A DNA stretch of 37,075 nucleotides. Source: Paraphysomonas bandaiensis (taxonomy: Eukaryota; Chrysophyceae). The translations under genes were made by a program, and so were the position numbers. The stretch is taken from contig CBFFRP010000229.1 of NCBI GenBank assembly GCA_965644295.1, positions 1-37,075 of the forward strand, read 5' to 3'. Within the stretch, counting starts at the first letter, position 1, and the number at the start of each line of letters is the position of its first letter. Below, in pieces: positions 1 through 11,308 of this stretch. The notes below the pieces were generated by a model, which worked only from the letters and a program-made list of their open reading frames with translations, was not told where the DNA came from and did no database searches.

Positions 1-199
1 TAACATGTACAGAAGTAATACGATGTGATAAATATAAATGATTATGTATTTTTCATTTAGATTTATGAAAAGGATAAGATATAACATGTAGTCTGTTTTT
101 GACCGATAGTATTAATATCTCCTTCATAATCAGCATCTGAATCGGCAGCACTGAATAGGCAGCAGACAACTAATATGTCGGGAATTTGAGTCCTTGGTC

Positions 200-785
200 C
201 CTCAAGCTACCTCGCTTTTACGTGGTGTTCTTAACAAGAAGTACCTAAGATATTTCTCCGGAAAACTAACATGAGCTGTATATATATTATATAGTCAGCG
301 GCTATTGTTCTGCCCACTCATAGACTAAATACTTGTGAGGTACAAGGGACACTAATAAGTGTCACATGTGTAGACGTCGGGGCTGCATAACAATTAATTG
401 AAATTTAATTGCAGAAGCTTTTAGCAGTTAAATTACAAATATAAGTTATAGCTCGCGCAATTATAATTGCAATTTAATTGCCAATTATTGTCTAATTATA
501 TTAGTTACTCATTACAAACACGAATAGCATCTTCAACTGTACTTGCATTCCACAGAAATCTATTAGAGCACAAGAGCATAACATAAGAACATCTAATCGC
601 TTTTTTGGCCTTGACAAATATACAGGCACGTGGGGTATGGGCTGTCTGTTGACGTCAAGCATCCGGGCTACTCACCTTAAGAACAGAGAGCGAAAGTGGC
701 TTTTTGTTTTTTGTAGCACCAAATATTGTTTTGCTACATTAGTTCTGACTCTTACACGTATATCGCAAATGATCAGACATTAATT
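200..785 (+). repeat. Dispersed repeat family A, copy 1 (interrupted)
   Basis: This copy shares, in order, the family A landmarks: a GTGGTGTTCT start, the ATATTTCTCCGG block, the ACTCATAG block, TAGACGTC, a ttgacaaataaacaggca-like block, GTCAAGCATCCGGG and a terminal TCAGACATT. It is split by a hAT remnant between TAGACGTC and GGCCTTGACAAAT. Other copies, on the minus strand at 10446-10930 and on the plus strand at 33818-34346, give the uninterrupted order. Boundaries are approximate because I aligned by eye. Confidence 0.7.
378..599 (-). mobile_element. hAT transposon remnant, truncated copy
   Basis: It begins with a cagggctg-like terminus (cggggctgcataacaatt) and continues as a diverged match to the reverse complement of the element at 28161-28706, including the stretches around GCCAATTATTGT and ACTCATTACAAACACGAA. 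Read on the minus strand, the distal end encodes a short RLDVLM match to the hAT dimerisation region seen in the other copy. The match stops at about 599, where family A sequence resumes, so one end is missing. It is too short and decayed to encode a transposase. Confidence 0.65.
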
Positions 786-1115
786 TCTGAATTAGTAATA
801 AAGGGAGAACCACACTCTCTATAATAAGCGGTTTATCTACTTCTATATATTAATGAACCATTAATGGTTACCAGGCCCTGGTTCAGCTTATAGAACGGTT
901 TCAGCACCTTGCGTGTAAGACCAATGGCAAGAAAAGAACATAAAAACTTCATTTTTGGTGTAAATTTAAAAATACCTACCCAACTATTGCTACATTACGA
1001 TTTACAGATCAAGGATTCTGGTGAAACAGTAAGTGTAAATAACAGTAGATCGTCATTGTTGGGACGACGATGTACGATACACAACCACTATCATCGTTCC
1101 CTCAACCACAGTCGC

Positions 1116-1556
1116 ACTTTTTCGTGAAGTATCGGAAACTAACTTGAGCCGCATATACAGTCAGCAGATATTGTTCTGTCCACTCATAGCCGAATGCTTG
1201 TGTGGTACAAGGGACACCAATAAGTGTCACTTGTTTAGACTTTGGAACTCCTTGACGAATAAACAGGCATCCGGGATGTTCACCTCAAGGACTCAATAAT
1301 CCTGAAGTCAGCAGATGTCAGCTATATCAACCTTCTGCTTGCTCACTGCCTTTGCTTTGAGAGATAGATCGGAGGTGGTTGCACCTTGGTGCTTGCGGCG
1401 ACGCACAAGCAGTCTCCGTAGCGTTAAATAGTAGGATAATAGATTTTGTACTAGTTAGTTACAGGTAGACGTCTATCTAGCTTGACTAGTTTTCATCTAG
1501 CTACTAAACTGGTGCTGATTCTTAACACATATTGCTAATAATAATAAGACCTTCAA
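1116..1556 (+). repeat. Dispersed repeat family A, copy 2
   Basis: The order of blocks matches copy 1 and the copy at 33818-34346: AACTAACTTGAG, GTCAGCAGATATTGTTCTG, ACTCATAGCC, GTGTCACTTGT, AATAAACAGGCATCCGGG, GACTCAATAATCCTGAAGT, TTGCTCACTGCCTTTGCTTT, a GCACCTTGGTGC palindrome, then ATTGCTAATAATAATAAGAC at the right end. The right half (from 1284) is included in the adjacent 730-bp tandem duplication, so it occurs again at 2014-2286. Confidence 0.75.
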
Positions 1557-2743
1557 TACACTAGCATCGTTGTGCAAAAAGGTGTGACAGAGTGACAGAG
1601 GCAGCGAGGCAGCCGCCGGATATTCTCTAATCTATATTGCAAGAATTTAGTACCTGTACACACGTGGCTGACCTCGAGAAGATACCCCTTTATGCGTAAC
1701 ACCCAGGGTAGAGCCAAGTAAACGAGATGCAACTATATTTATGTAACCGTCAAACTGGCAAGGGTGAGTGCTACCAGTGTCAGAACGGAGGCCATGCTAT
1801 GAAGACCTTTTGCAATCAAATATTACGACAGATGTAGTGACACCATCATGATAGAGCACAGCGATAATACTCTTCATAACGCTCCAAGACATTACTTAAA
1901 GGAATAAACCACCTTTCCGAGTACTTATGCAACACCCAAAACAAAAAAGTCTAACTACTTTTCTTGTACGGCTGCTATACACTATAGATATTAACATATG
2001 TGATATTGTTTAACTCAAGGACTCAATAATCCTGAAGTCAGCAGATGTCAGCTATATCAACCTTCTGCTTGCTCACTGCCTTTGCTTTGAGAGATAGATC
2101 GGAGGTGGTTGCACCTTGGTGCTTGCGGCGACGCACAAGCAGTCTCCGTAGCGTTAAATAGTAGGATAATAGATTTTGTACTAGTTAGTTACAGGTAGAC
2201 GTCTATCTAGCTTGACTAGTTTTCATCTAGCTACTAAACTGGTGCTGATTCTTAACACATATTGCTAATAATAATAAGACCTTCAATACACTAGCATCGT
2301 TGTGCAAAAAGGTGTGACAGAGTGACAGAGGCAGCGAGGCAGCCGCCGGATATTCTCTAATCTATATTGCAAGAATTTAGTACCTGTACACACGTGGCTG
2401 ACCTCGAGAAGATACCCCTTTATGCGTAACACCCAGGGTAGAGCCAAGTAAACGAGATGCAACTATATTTATGTAACCGTCAAACTGGCAAGGGTGAGTG
2501 CTACCAGTGTCAGAACGGAGGCCATGCTATGAAGACCTTTTGCAATCAAATATTACGACAGATGTAGTGACACCATCATGATAGAGCACAGCGATAATAC
2601 TCTTCATAACGCTCCAAGACATTACTTAAAGGAATAAACCACCTTTCCGAGTACTTATGCAACACCCAAAACAAAAAAGTCTAACTACTTTTCTTGTACG
2701 GCTGCTATACACTATAGATATTAACATATGTGATATTGTTTAA
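1284..2743. repeat. 730-bp direct tandem duplication (2 copies)
   Basis: Copy one is 1284-2013 and copy two is 2014-2743. Comparing them line by line at an offset of 730 I found no mismatch. The unit begins inside family A (CTCAAGGACTCAATAATCC) and ends with GATATTGTTTAA, after which both copies continue with CT. The distal end of copy two abuts base 2744, the last base of the minus-strand stop codon of the myosin gene, so the duplication lies entirely in its 3' flank. It could be a very recent duplication or an assembly artefact. Confidence 0.9.
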
Positions 2744-5700
2744 CTAATGGCGCCAGGACATGGACATTTGTTTCAGTGATTCTTTCTTAATCCCTTGAAT
2801 CATCGTCGCGAGATCACTTACAGCTACAAAACTGAGTCCCTCATTTTCCCCGTCTTCTACTTGGGTATCATCAAGTTCCCCCAAGAGCATGGTACTGCTG
2901 GGCGTATGCACGCGTAGAGGAGATGAACCCTTTGCACGTGCCTTGGTATGGCGAATGGATTGGATGCTCTCACCCAAGCTATCCACGTCTTCATCGAGTC
3001 TAGAGTACATGCCGGACGGCTTGGCTTTATCAGACTTCGTTATCCGTCTCAATGCGGCAGCTCGATCTTTCCTTTTCTCCTCGACCGACATTGCTCGACT
3101 CACTGGATCCTTTTGCCCTGTCAACACCACTGAAGATCTGCGTGGTGCACGCATGCTGCGGTCATCTGTGGTAAAGTTATCCCCACTCTTTCCACTGTGA
3201 AGTGATAGCACGGAAGTACGCCGTTTGCGGGCCTTGCTCGATATCGATATATTTTCCGCATCTACACCAACTGCAGAGGCACGTCGTCGAGTAGAACCAG
3301 CCATATTTCGCCTCGCAATGTCACCCATTCTCCTGCTAATCTCCTCTGGTGTGCTGGGTTCCTGAAACTCGTCTGGAATTCTAAAAAGATCATCCACATT
3401 TACTCGTTCTGACTGATATGTGTAGGTTACCGGGCGTTTAACAGGTGAAAAAAGCTGAAGAAGCCCTTCATGGGTCACTTGTCCCTCTTTACTCCGATTA
3501 CTTCGGTGTGTTTCATCCACACGAGATTGATTGCCTTTTTGAGGAGAAGGCCGAGATTTCTTTCCGTTAGAGGGGCTTGATGGGGGTGCCGCAGATGATG
3601 ATTTTACGGCTTCCACATTCTTTGTGGATGCGTCCTTGTTCTCCTTTGCTTTGGAGTTATAAGACCACGGCCCTAGCTCAGTGCGCACTCTTTCCGTAAT
3701 CTCGCGCTGTACATCAGCACCCTCGTGGAACAACAACGAATCAGAAGTTCGTTTACTGATATATTTTTGTTTCCTGAGGGGCTCTTTTGGTGCGTCCTTC
3801 TCTTCCAGCTCTAGAGCAGACAAAGAGAAGGTACTACTGCAGCATGAGAACAGGCCAAGTACCGAATACGGTGCCAATCGATTCGGAACTCCAAGTATAT
3901 GAGGTGTGAGAAGAGCAGGGGGGCAAAGTGGTGGTATGTCGCTGATGTCTGAGTCTTTGCTTCCAATAGACATGTCGTCCAGTAAGGGGTCAACACTGCC
4001 GTCGCCCGACAGTGATACCACAGGGCTCGCCGCTTTGGTGTTGATATCAACAGACTGGTCACAAGATATTGATGAAGATGACCCCGCAGGCGTAGTAGTT
4101 GAATCATGGAGGCCAGAAACTCCCCATACGTATACCACACCACCTTTGGTAAGCGCCATCGAATGTCGCCACCCTGCAACTAGATGAGTAATTCGTCCGG
4201 CTATAGTTGTATGCTTTTTGGCAAGGCTCTGCTTGTCACCCTGTAACACTGCGGCGAATTTGGGGCCATTGAGAGGTATTCGAACTGGCGAGAACACGTC
4301 GTCGTTATGCCCACATCCAATCTGTCCAAACTTGTTCCAACCCCACGCCCACAGATGATTTCGCACCGCAAGAAGCATATGCTTCCCTCCAGCTACCAGA
4401 ATAGCACTCATCTGATCCGCTTCCGACCACTTCGCAGATGGGATATCCACCAAAACTGGAACACAGCTATCCTTCCCACGAATTTGATGTCTAGTTGTGG
4501 TATCATTATCAAACTCATCTTCTCCAGCAATGCTGGCGCCTTCCTCCACACCACTGCCCAACTGACCATGGGTGTTGACACCCCAGGAATAGAAGTCAGC
4601 CCCACTTCGCACTGTTACATGAGCGTCTCCACATACCATTAGTTGCACCCGACGTTTGTTAAAGAATGGAAGCGTTCGCGCAGTGGAACTATCGGAGTCA
4701 GACATTCGCCCCAAGCACTCGCGTGCCCCCCAAGTATAGAGTATTCCTGGGTCCGCCAGACATGCCGAGTGATAAGACCCACATGAAATGACACGCACAT
4801 TTTTGGGTCCGTGAACAATGCGTGGGAGGGCAGAGTCCTTGCAATCGCTATGCCCCAATTGACCTCTACGGTTCCCTCCCCAACTGTACACACGGCGGGA
4901 GCCGGTAAGGAGTAGAGTATGATCTCGCCCAGCACATACATTCAGCACGTCAACTTTAGCCGCGACAGACCTCGCAATGCCCCTTCCTTCTGCAGCTGCT
5001 GATTGATAACCTAGTGTGTCCAAAGGTCTCGGCTCTACTTCATTAGCCCGTGTACCATGACCCAGCTGGCCATTGTCTCCAAGGCCAAACGTATACACGC
5101 TAGAATAAGTATCAACCAGTATTGTGTGGGTGCGCCCAATGGCTACCTTCCAGAGTCTACGCTGACCGCACTTTCGAAGTTTATCATCGAAATTAAGTAG
5201 CGTTTTCACCCACCCCTTAGGATAAGCCATAGAAATGTCGAAGGTGACATCCAAACCTATCAGGTAGCGGCCAAATTTATCGTGTGCGTTGCGATAGTAA
5301 CCCCCGCCGATTCTGAGATCTGGAAGTTTCTCCGTACTAATGTTCTTGTACGCCACCGAGCTTAGCTCCATATCTCGAATATCACGTAGCACAATAGCTT
5401 CTTGCTTCACCATTTCCCGAACACGAAGAGAATTAACAGTGTTGGTAGCAATCACGCGTCTAGCTGTGCATTGCAGCCAGCGCACGACAACGAGCTGTTT
5501 GAGATATATCTCTCTTTGCTTGCGCGATATTGACCACATTTGAATAGTTCTTGCGGCATTGTTAATGTCAAGGAACCTCTTTCTGACGCGTTGCATTCTC
5601 CAAGCAGACTGTAATTTTTTCACAGCTGCAGTCCCAACTCGCTGACTTTTTCTAATTTTTAAGGCTCGTACGATAGGCCTGTTCAAGTGTCTTACATACG

Positions 5701-8682
5701 ACCCGCGAAAAACTCGTTGGATACGCACAATCGCTACACGGCGAAAGTAATACAACCGATTGCGCTTAATAAAGTCTTTAGCAAAGGTCTGAAGCTTGAG
5801 CACTGCCCTTATAACGTGGTTTATCTGCTGCCTTATCACAAACCCTCGAGACAAATGATGCAGTACCCTCGTAGCACGTTGTAGCCTTTTATATCGAATG
5901 CGTTGAACCATTTTGTCTAATAATCTCCTCTTAATGGTCATCACAGCACCTTTTATTTGTTTGTACTTAGAAGACATCTTCTTCATCAGATAAAATCCCT
6001 GGATACGCCGCGCGCTATTCAGAGTGTTGCGAAAACGAGTTCGGCAGACCCACATTCGGTATACAGTCTGCACAGTCATGATACCCCTCCGGAGGGATGT
6101 GAACCATGTCCTGCTGAGCTTCATGCGAGACCCGGCTTGAATCAACACCACGGCTTGGGCAAATTTCTTCAACACGTCCGAGCGCAAGCCATCAAGGATC
6201 TCTATCAGTCTTTCCTTGAGAAAAATGAATGTATTCCCAAAAACAGGTGCAATGGCTTCATCTGCAAGGAGGTTGGGTATGCACGCCAGTGACGCACACT
6301 CCCTTAGCAGCCCTCGAGTCAGTGCCTTGTTATCACCCTCAGACGGCATTTTCCAGGGAAGACCATCAAAACTGTACGGAAACATCACCCGGTACCTCTC
6401 ATAGAATTCACGGTAGTGTTGTCGATGCGCAAATCCTTTCTTGAAGAATGCAGCTAATTCAGTTAGATTAAGGAACCGAACCTGCGGAGCGGAGTAACTG
6501 GGGTCAAAGGTAAAGCTCTTGAGATCAGCGCTTCCCCGCACGCAGAAAACCATCATTGGATCCGCGGTGCCTTCTTTTTCTGATCCACCAATGGAATCGA
6601 TTAGCTTTTTCGTCTGGTCCCTGGTTTGATTGGCAATAAAAGCAGCCTTAAGAGCTGACTTATCCATCGCCCTTCTGCCCTTAGGAGCGCTCTGCTCCTC
6701 GTCGGCTGCAACATCCGCATCAGATGCAAGAAAGGGAAATTTCCTAATGAGCACTGTTTGTATCAGGGTCTTCACATCTGGAGGGAGGCGAGTTTTATTG
6801 GCAGCCACGAACCCATCGATATCATAAGTCACCTCTCCGAAAGTATGCTTTACCACGAAACAAGTGTTCTTCTCTTTGCGACCTGCTGTTTTCACAAGCT
6901 TGCCTTTACTGTGCGTAGAAAATATTTTATCCAGCAACGCGTTGTCATTTCCACGTGGAAATAAGCACGCTTCCTCAAGTAAAGACACTATTCCCGTTGG
7001 GGGAACATCGAGCAGCTGTGCCATAGGTTCCGGGTCTGCTACATCTCCGACGGGCGGAGCCTCCACGCCTTCCATGCGTAGGAACTCAATCTCCCGCTGA
7101 AACGAACGATATATAAGGTGTTCATTGAACTTTTCTTCCACTAAGTTACAACAAAACTGTGGAAGAGCATTAGGTGGTGTACTGAAATTCTCATTACCAT
7201 TGACATCAATAATCTGCAGGGTTGGGCCGCCAGGCCTCGCGCCTTCCCCAACAGAACTCGAGTAATCGTTGCAGAGTCTAAGGAGGTAATTAAAAGCACG
7301 GGTGTAAAGTTCTACACCAAGAGTAAATATCGCTGCTTTAGAATCTTCCTGTGTAAGGTTCTTGTAGCTCTTAGTACCAGATATATCTATGCTCTTCTTC
7401 AGCAACACCGGGCCGAGAGTTCCTGTCTCCATACCAAGAATAGTCTCAGCATAAAGGACATGGTTCTTAGTGGCAGATGAGATGGTCGCAGCATCTGAAC
7501 CGGATACAGCCAAGCGCTGCAAATGCATTACTGCTGCAATTATCTTAAGGATATCAGCCCACGCTTCTCCCGGCATTCCAACACTTTCTAGAAGGGACCG
7601 AAGATGTTCCAGATTGCGAGCTACATCATCCACATACGTCGGAGAAGAGGCAATACTGTGTGACTCAAACTCTCCTGTGATGGCAGCAGGAATCTTGAAT
7701 TCATTTCTCAGATCGGCTCCTGAACCCAGAGTGAGCCACGCAAATATATTAAACGGGTGGGAATCCTGAATATTTTGCACAGATATGCGAGTGTCGTCTA
7801 GAAGCAGGTATGACGTTGATGCGCTCTGCAGCTTTCCTCCTAAAACAAACAACTTAGCGCACAGGACGCAGAAATAGTCAGCTACTAACTCATGTTATAA
7901 GCCAAACGGGTGGTACGGATGAGTCGGGAAGATGTCGGACACCGCTCAGTTGGGGCAGAGCCAAAAGCATCCATCACCAGCGAAGCCGCAACCAGCGCTT
8001 GCGAAACTCTACTTTCAGGAGAGGTGACAAGGTATGGGTTCATCGCATGGCCGAGGGGCTCGTATGCAGGGATACTGGTCGACTGTCCGTCACGTCTAGG
8101 ATTTTCAACAAAAAGGAGATATTGGATTATACGCTTGGAGAGTTCTGTCTTGCCAGACCCGCTGCACCCGCGAAGAATTATCGTTTGGTCCATTAGGCTC
8201 TCAGACACAGTCTTCTTTGCCTCCTCTGCTATAGCATACACGTCCAGAGACGAGCTATTATCATTACATCTATTGCTCATATCAGCAGTGCTATTTCGGT
8301 GGCTCCCTTGCTCCCTGGAGACTCGGTTAACGGGATTCACACACACAAAATAACGCCCCAGTCGCATCACGAGATGTGCACTTCGGAAGTGTTCGCCCAA
8401 GGTTGATAATATCGACCCTTCATTCGGGTACTGAAGCTGAACTATATCATCGACTGATGACTCCCCCATAGGATCGCGCGGTATAGCATCATTCAATTTT
8501 ACTTTTACTTTTACAGATGGATCCCACTCCAATACAAATATAGCATTGTCTGCATCTTCCATACTCGAGAGTGTTACAGGCAACCATACAGCCCTTCCGT
8601 TACCATACATTAATTCACCAGGGACATTGTATCGTGCTTGAGTTGAGCTCGCAGGGATCCATGCAGCAGATCCCACATCCAT
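2744..8682 (-). CDS. Divergent myosin with IQ motifs and RCC1-repeat tail
   Basis: Actin-motor family protein of 1962 aa. Exons are 8682-7890 and 7839-2744, with a 50-nt intron (GTTAGT...TTTTAG) that joins N-M-R-G-K-L in frame inside the motor, just after switch I. Motor, residues about 75-790: P-loop GCSGSGKT at 172-179 (usual GESGAGKT), switch I read as CPTSSRLIR (usual NxNSSRFGK), switch II DVNGNE at about 476-481 (usual DIxGFE), and the conserved HTFGEVTYD and RYRVMFP regions. A long array of IQ-like helices follows at about 825-1060. Next come six or so RCC1 repeats at about 1160-1505 (GDNGQLGHG, YSWGGNRRGQLGH, YSWGVNTHGQLGSG, WAWGWNKFGQIGCG, VYVWG), expected to form a propeller. The tail from 1510 is low-complexity and basic, with several R-R-x-S/T sites. 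Motor and RCC1 assignments are secure. Motor activity is doubtful because switch residues differ. RCC1 may bind a GTPase, chromatin or membrane; nothing here decides which. Confidence 0.92.
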
Positions 8683-9299
8683 ATTACTATAATTATATTA
8701 TGCACGCCCTCTAATTATATCAACTAACTCCTATCTGATTATAAACCCAGTTAATTGGAACACATACAGCAGTGAAATGATTGGAATCTAATATACTGAG
8801 TGTGTTTATTATAATCAGAGGGGGTCTGGAAGATATTGCCAGTGCCAACGACCTCCTTGATGTGCTTGTATAGGTACAGTACACGTACATACAGCAGTAC
8901 TGTAGGTAGACATTCATACATGTATATACAATAAATTCGCAGTAGGAATTCCTAGTACTGTATGTGAAGCATATAATTTCATATGAAATTATACGTAAAA
9001 AACTAGCGAATATATTTTATAACGTATACTCATGGTATACAAGCGCGTACATACTGCTGGACATGTACTTACACACTTACACATGTACTGCTGTATGCAT
9101 GCACAGTACTGCTGTACATGTATAGCGGTATGTACTTGCTTATTCAAGTAGTCATGTACACAGCAGTCTACAGACACACTCATAACAGAAACTCACCCAG
9201 TCAACTCGTCCTCAAGAAACTCGTATATATAAACACCAAACAATTCGAGAACAATTCGTGTTATAATTTATTGACACTGTGTGTATGCAATATCGACAC
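8683..9299. promoter_or_regulatory. Divergent promoter region, myosin (-) / SFT2 (+)
   Basis: This 617-bp interval separates the start codons of two divergent genes. It contains TATATATAAA at 9224-9233, about 70 bp before the SFT2 start, as a TATA-box candidate. It also holds several copies of a GTACTGCTGTA-type motif on both strands (8765-8773, 8890-8904, 9085-9095, 9106-9116) and a perfect 22-bp palindrome at 8972-8993. No RNA gene or extra coding frame is apparent. Confidence 0.5.
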
Positions 9300-9977
9300 A
9301 TGACGAAGAGCAGCTCATTCTCTGACTGGGTCAACAAGAAGAACAATCAACCTGAACAACTCTCGGGTGAAGATATAGACGAGTCAGCATCACTACTTGG
9401 ACAAATATATGGCATTCAAGATCATTTTTCTCTTCAAATGCAGGAGTTATCGGGATCATTACCTGGAGCTGGATCTGGACCACTCTCACAGGCTTTCCGT
9501 AATCGGATGAAGTATTCGATTTACCTTCTCCTTGGCTCTATATTATTCGCTGTATTAGGCATTGTAGTTGGCTTGCCTACTATTGTTTTACGTCCGTCCA
9601 AGTTTGTTCTCTGTATCACACTCTCTACTCTTATGGCAGTTGCATCGGTTATTGTCATACAGACCCCCACAGTATTTGTAGACAGCCTCCTTAAATCAGG
9701 AAAAGATAGAATAGCATCAGTTGTTGGCGTAGTATTTTCATCGTTGGTGACAATATATGTTACGGTTTTTGTGAAACGATACGTAGTTACCATAGCTTTC
9801 GCAGCTATTCAAATATTATGCATACTTTGGTTCATTGCGTCTTTCATACCAGGAGGTTCGAAGGGATTGGAAATACTACTTAGAACATCTCTTGCATTCT
9901 TAAAGACATTGTTGACACCATGTTTGTATGTTTGTTCCAAAGGGATTAAGTCACTGATATCTACTCTAATGTCGTAG
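9300..9977 (+). CDS. SFT2-family vesicle transport membrane protein
   Basis: Single-exon gene, 225 aa from the ATG at 9300. An in-frame ATG at 9285 would add five residues (MQYRH); I prefer 9300 but cannot exclude the other. SFT2 proteins are four-helix Golgi membrane proteins that help fusion of endosome-derived vesicles with the Golgi. The layout fits: a hydrophilic N-terminus of about 70 residues, helices at about 72-94, 102-121, 138-157 and 162-184, the family signature RPSKF at 98-102 between helices 1 and 2, and the LWFIASFIPGG segment closing helix 4. Length matches the family (about 160-220 aa). It lies divergent from the myosin gene, with a TATA-like sequence 70 bp upstream. Confidence 0.9.
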   Translation: MTKSSSFSDWVNKKNNQPEQLSGEDIDESASLLGQIYGIQDHFSLQMQELSGSLPGAGSGPLSQAFRNRMKYSIYLLLGSILFAVLGIVVGLPTIVLRPSKFVLCITLSTLMAVASVIVIQTPTVFVDSLLKSGKDRIASVVGVVFSSLVTIYVTVFVKRYVVTIAFAAIQILCILWFIASFIPGGSKGLEILLRTSLAFLKTLLTPCLYVCSKGIKSLISTLMS

Positions 9978-10445
9978 ACTAATTTTTGCTTTCATATTAT
10001 TGGAATTATTCGAATTTCTTTTATCCAAGGACACCAGCCTGTGTATTGTAGTTAATTTCAATTTAACGAGGGGAAGTAGTTGGTGATGTAGTATTCGCAT
10101 TGTTAATGGTGTAGGAAACAGTGTTCTGGTGCGAGAGAGAAGAGTGAGCCTATATGTGTGTTTTTATGAATTTTCTACTCTGTACAATGTACAATATAAC
10201 GAACTCATACATAGATGGAAAATGAAATGAAATTCTGCTGCCGTCTATTTTATAGTGAGCTATACTGATAAATGAATGTGAATTACAGTATACAATACTA
10301 TATCTCTATCCTCAATCCCATTTAGTTTTTAAAAAGGTGTCTTTTCGTTATCACCTGACAACTGCCAAATACAGATATTCTACTTTATACTGTTCAGTTC
10401 AAACAGAAACTGTCCTCAATCTTAATTACAATATTGACAGTCATT

Positions 10446-10930
10446 CGTCGTGAACGTCTTATTATTAGCAATAACCATTTGAGAGTCAGAACTACTTTAG
10501 CATCGAAATTTAACTAATTAGTGCTTAACTCTGATAGCCTACTATTTAATAAGTAATACTACGAATGCTACTTGTGCAACCACTTTCGGTTTATCACTCA
10601 AAGTAAAGGCAGTGAGCAAGCAGAATAATGATATACCTGATATCTGCTGACTTCAGGATTATTGAGTCCTTAAGATAAACAGCTCGGATGCTTGACTTCA
10701 GCAGGCAATCCAATACCCCAAATGCCCTTGAGGTGGGCCCTGTCCCGGATGCCTGTTTATTTGTCAAGGCCCACAGACGTCTACACAAGTGACACATATT
10801 AGTATCCCTTGTACTACAGAAGTATTAGACTATGAATGGGAAGAAATTTATCTGCTGACTATAAATGCGTCTCACGTTAGTTTCGCGGAGAAATATCTCC
10901 CAGAACACCATAAAAATGTGTGAGTCCGAC
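10446..10930 (-). repeat. Dispersed repeat family A, copy 3
   Basis: This is the reverse complement of the family A order, beginning (as the right end) with GTGAACGTCTTATTATTAGC and running through GACTTCAGGATTATTGAGTC, CCCTTGAGGTGGGCCC, GTGACACATATTAG and GAAATATCTCCC. It is nearly full length and uninterrupted, so it supplies the empty-site sequence (CCCTTGAGGTGGG at 10731) for the hAT insertion in the copy at 27.8-28.9 kb. Confidence 0.75.
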
Positions 10931-11308
10931 TTTGTTGAGGGTATTAGTTTTATTAATGTTAATTCCCTCTCTATTTGCTACCATGCTACAAATAGATATG
11001 CATTCAACATCATAAGGAGAGGCAACAATTTAACCGAGTGATATTAGTATCGTTCCTTGTTCTAAAATTACAACTCGGGCTTTTTTCCCTCGTTTCAAAA
11101 TTTTGAGAGCGGGACGATATATAGCCTCCTTAGTATAGTATTTCGAAATTTATGAGAACACAGAGTTTACTTACATTTAAAACACACGGGGGTGTATATA
11201 GCCTTCTTATCTTCTTATTACCAGTGGTAAAATATAAAATATAACTATAGGTGCTACAAAGCTACACAAAAGTCCCCCATTGTGAATTTGAAAGGCTGTA
11301 GTAGTAGT

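Larger units (their letters stand above)
1..2743. other. Gene-free, repeat-rich stretch
   Basis: No convincing gene is visible. The longest open frame (909-1127) begins at TTG, has its first ATG at 924 and matches nothing I recognise. The stretch holds family A copies at about 200-785 and 1116-1556, a hAT transposon remnant at about 378-599 inside the first copy, and a 730-bp tandem duplication from 1284 to 2743 that carries the right end of the second copy. Stretches between these are AT-rich and featureless to me. Confidence 0.7.

Noticed and set aside
909-1127. 72-codon open frame between family A copies
   Set aside because: It begins at TTG, has no recognisable motif and lies in repeat-rich sequence.
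1284-2743. Possibility that the 730-bp duplication is a pair of long terminal repeats
   Set aside because: The two copies are directly adjacent with nothing between them, and the unit begins in the middle of a dispersed repeat.
2889-7769. Many plus-strand open frames opposite the myosin gene
   Set aside because: All are short and antisense to a gene with clear protein domains; none shows its own motif.
10594-10797. Minus-strand open frame
   Set aside because: It lies wholly inside family A copy 3 and is not preserved in other copies.
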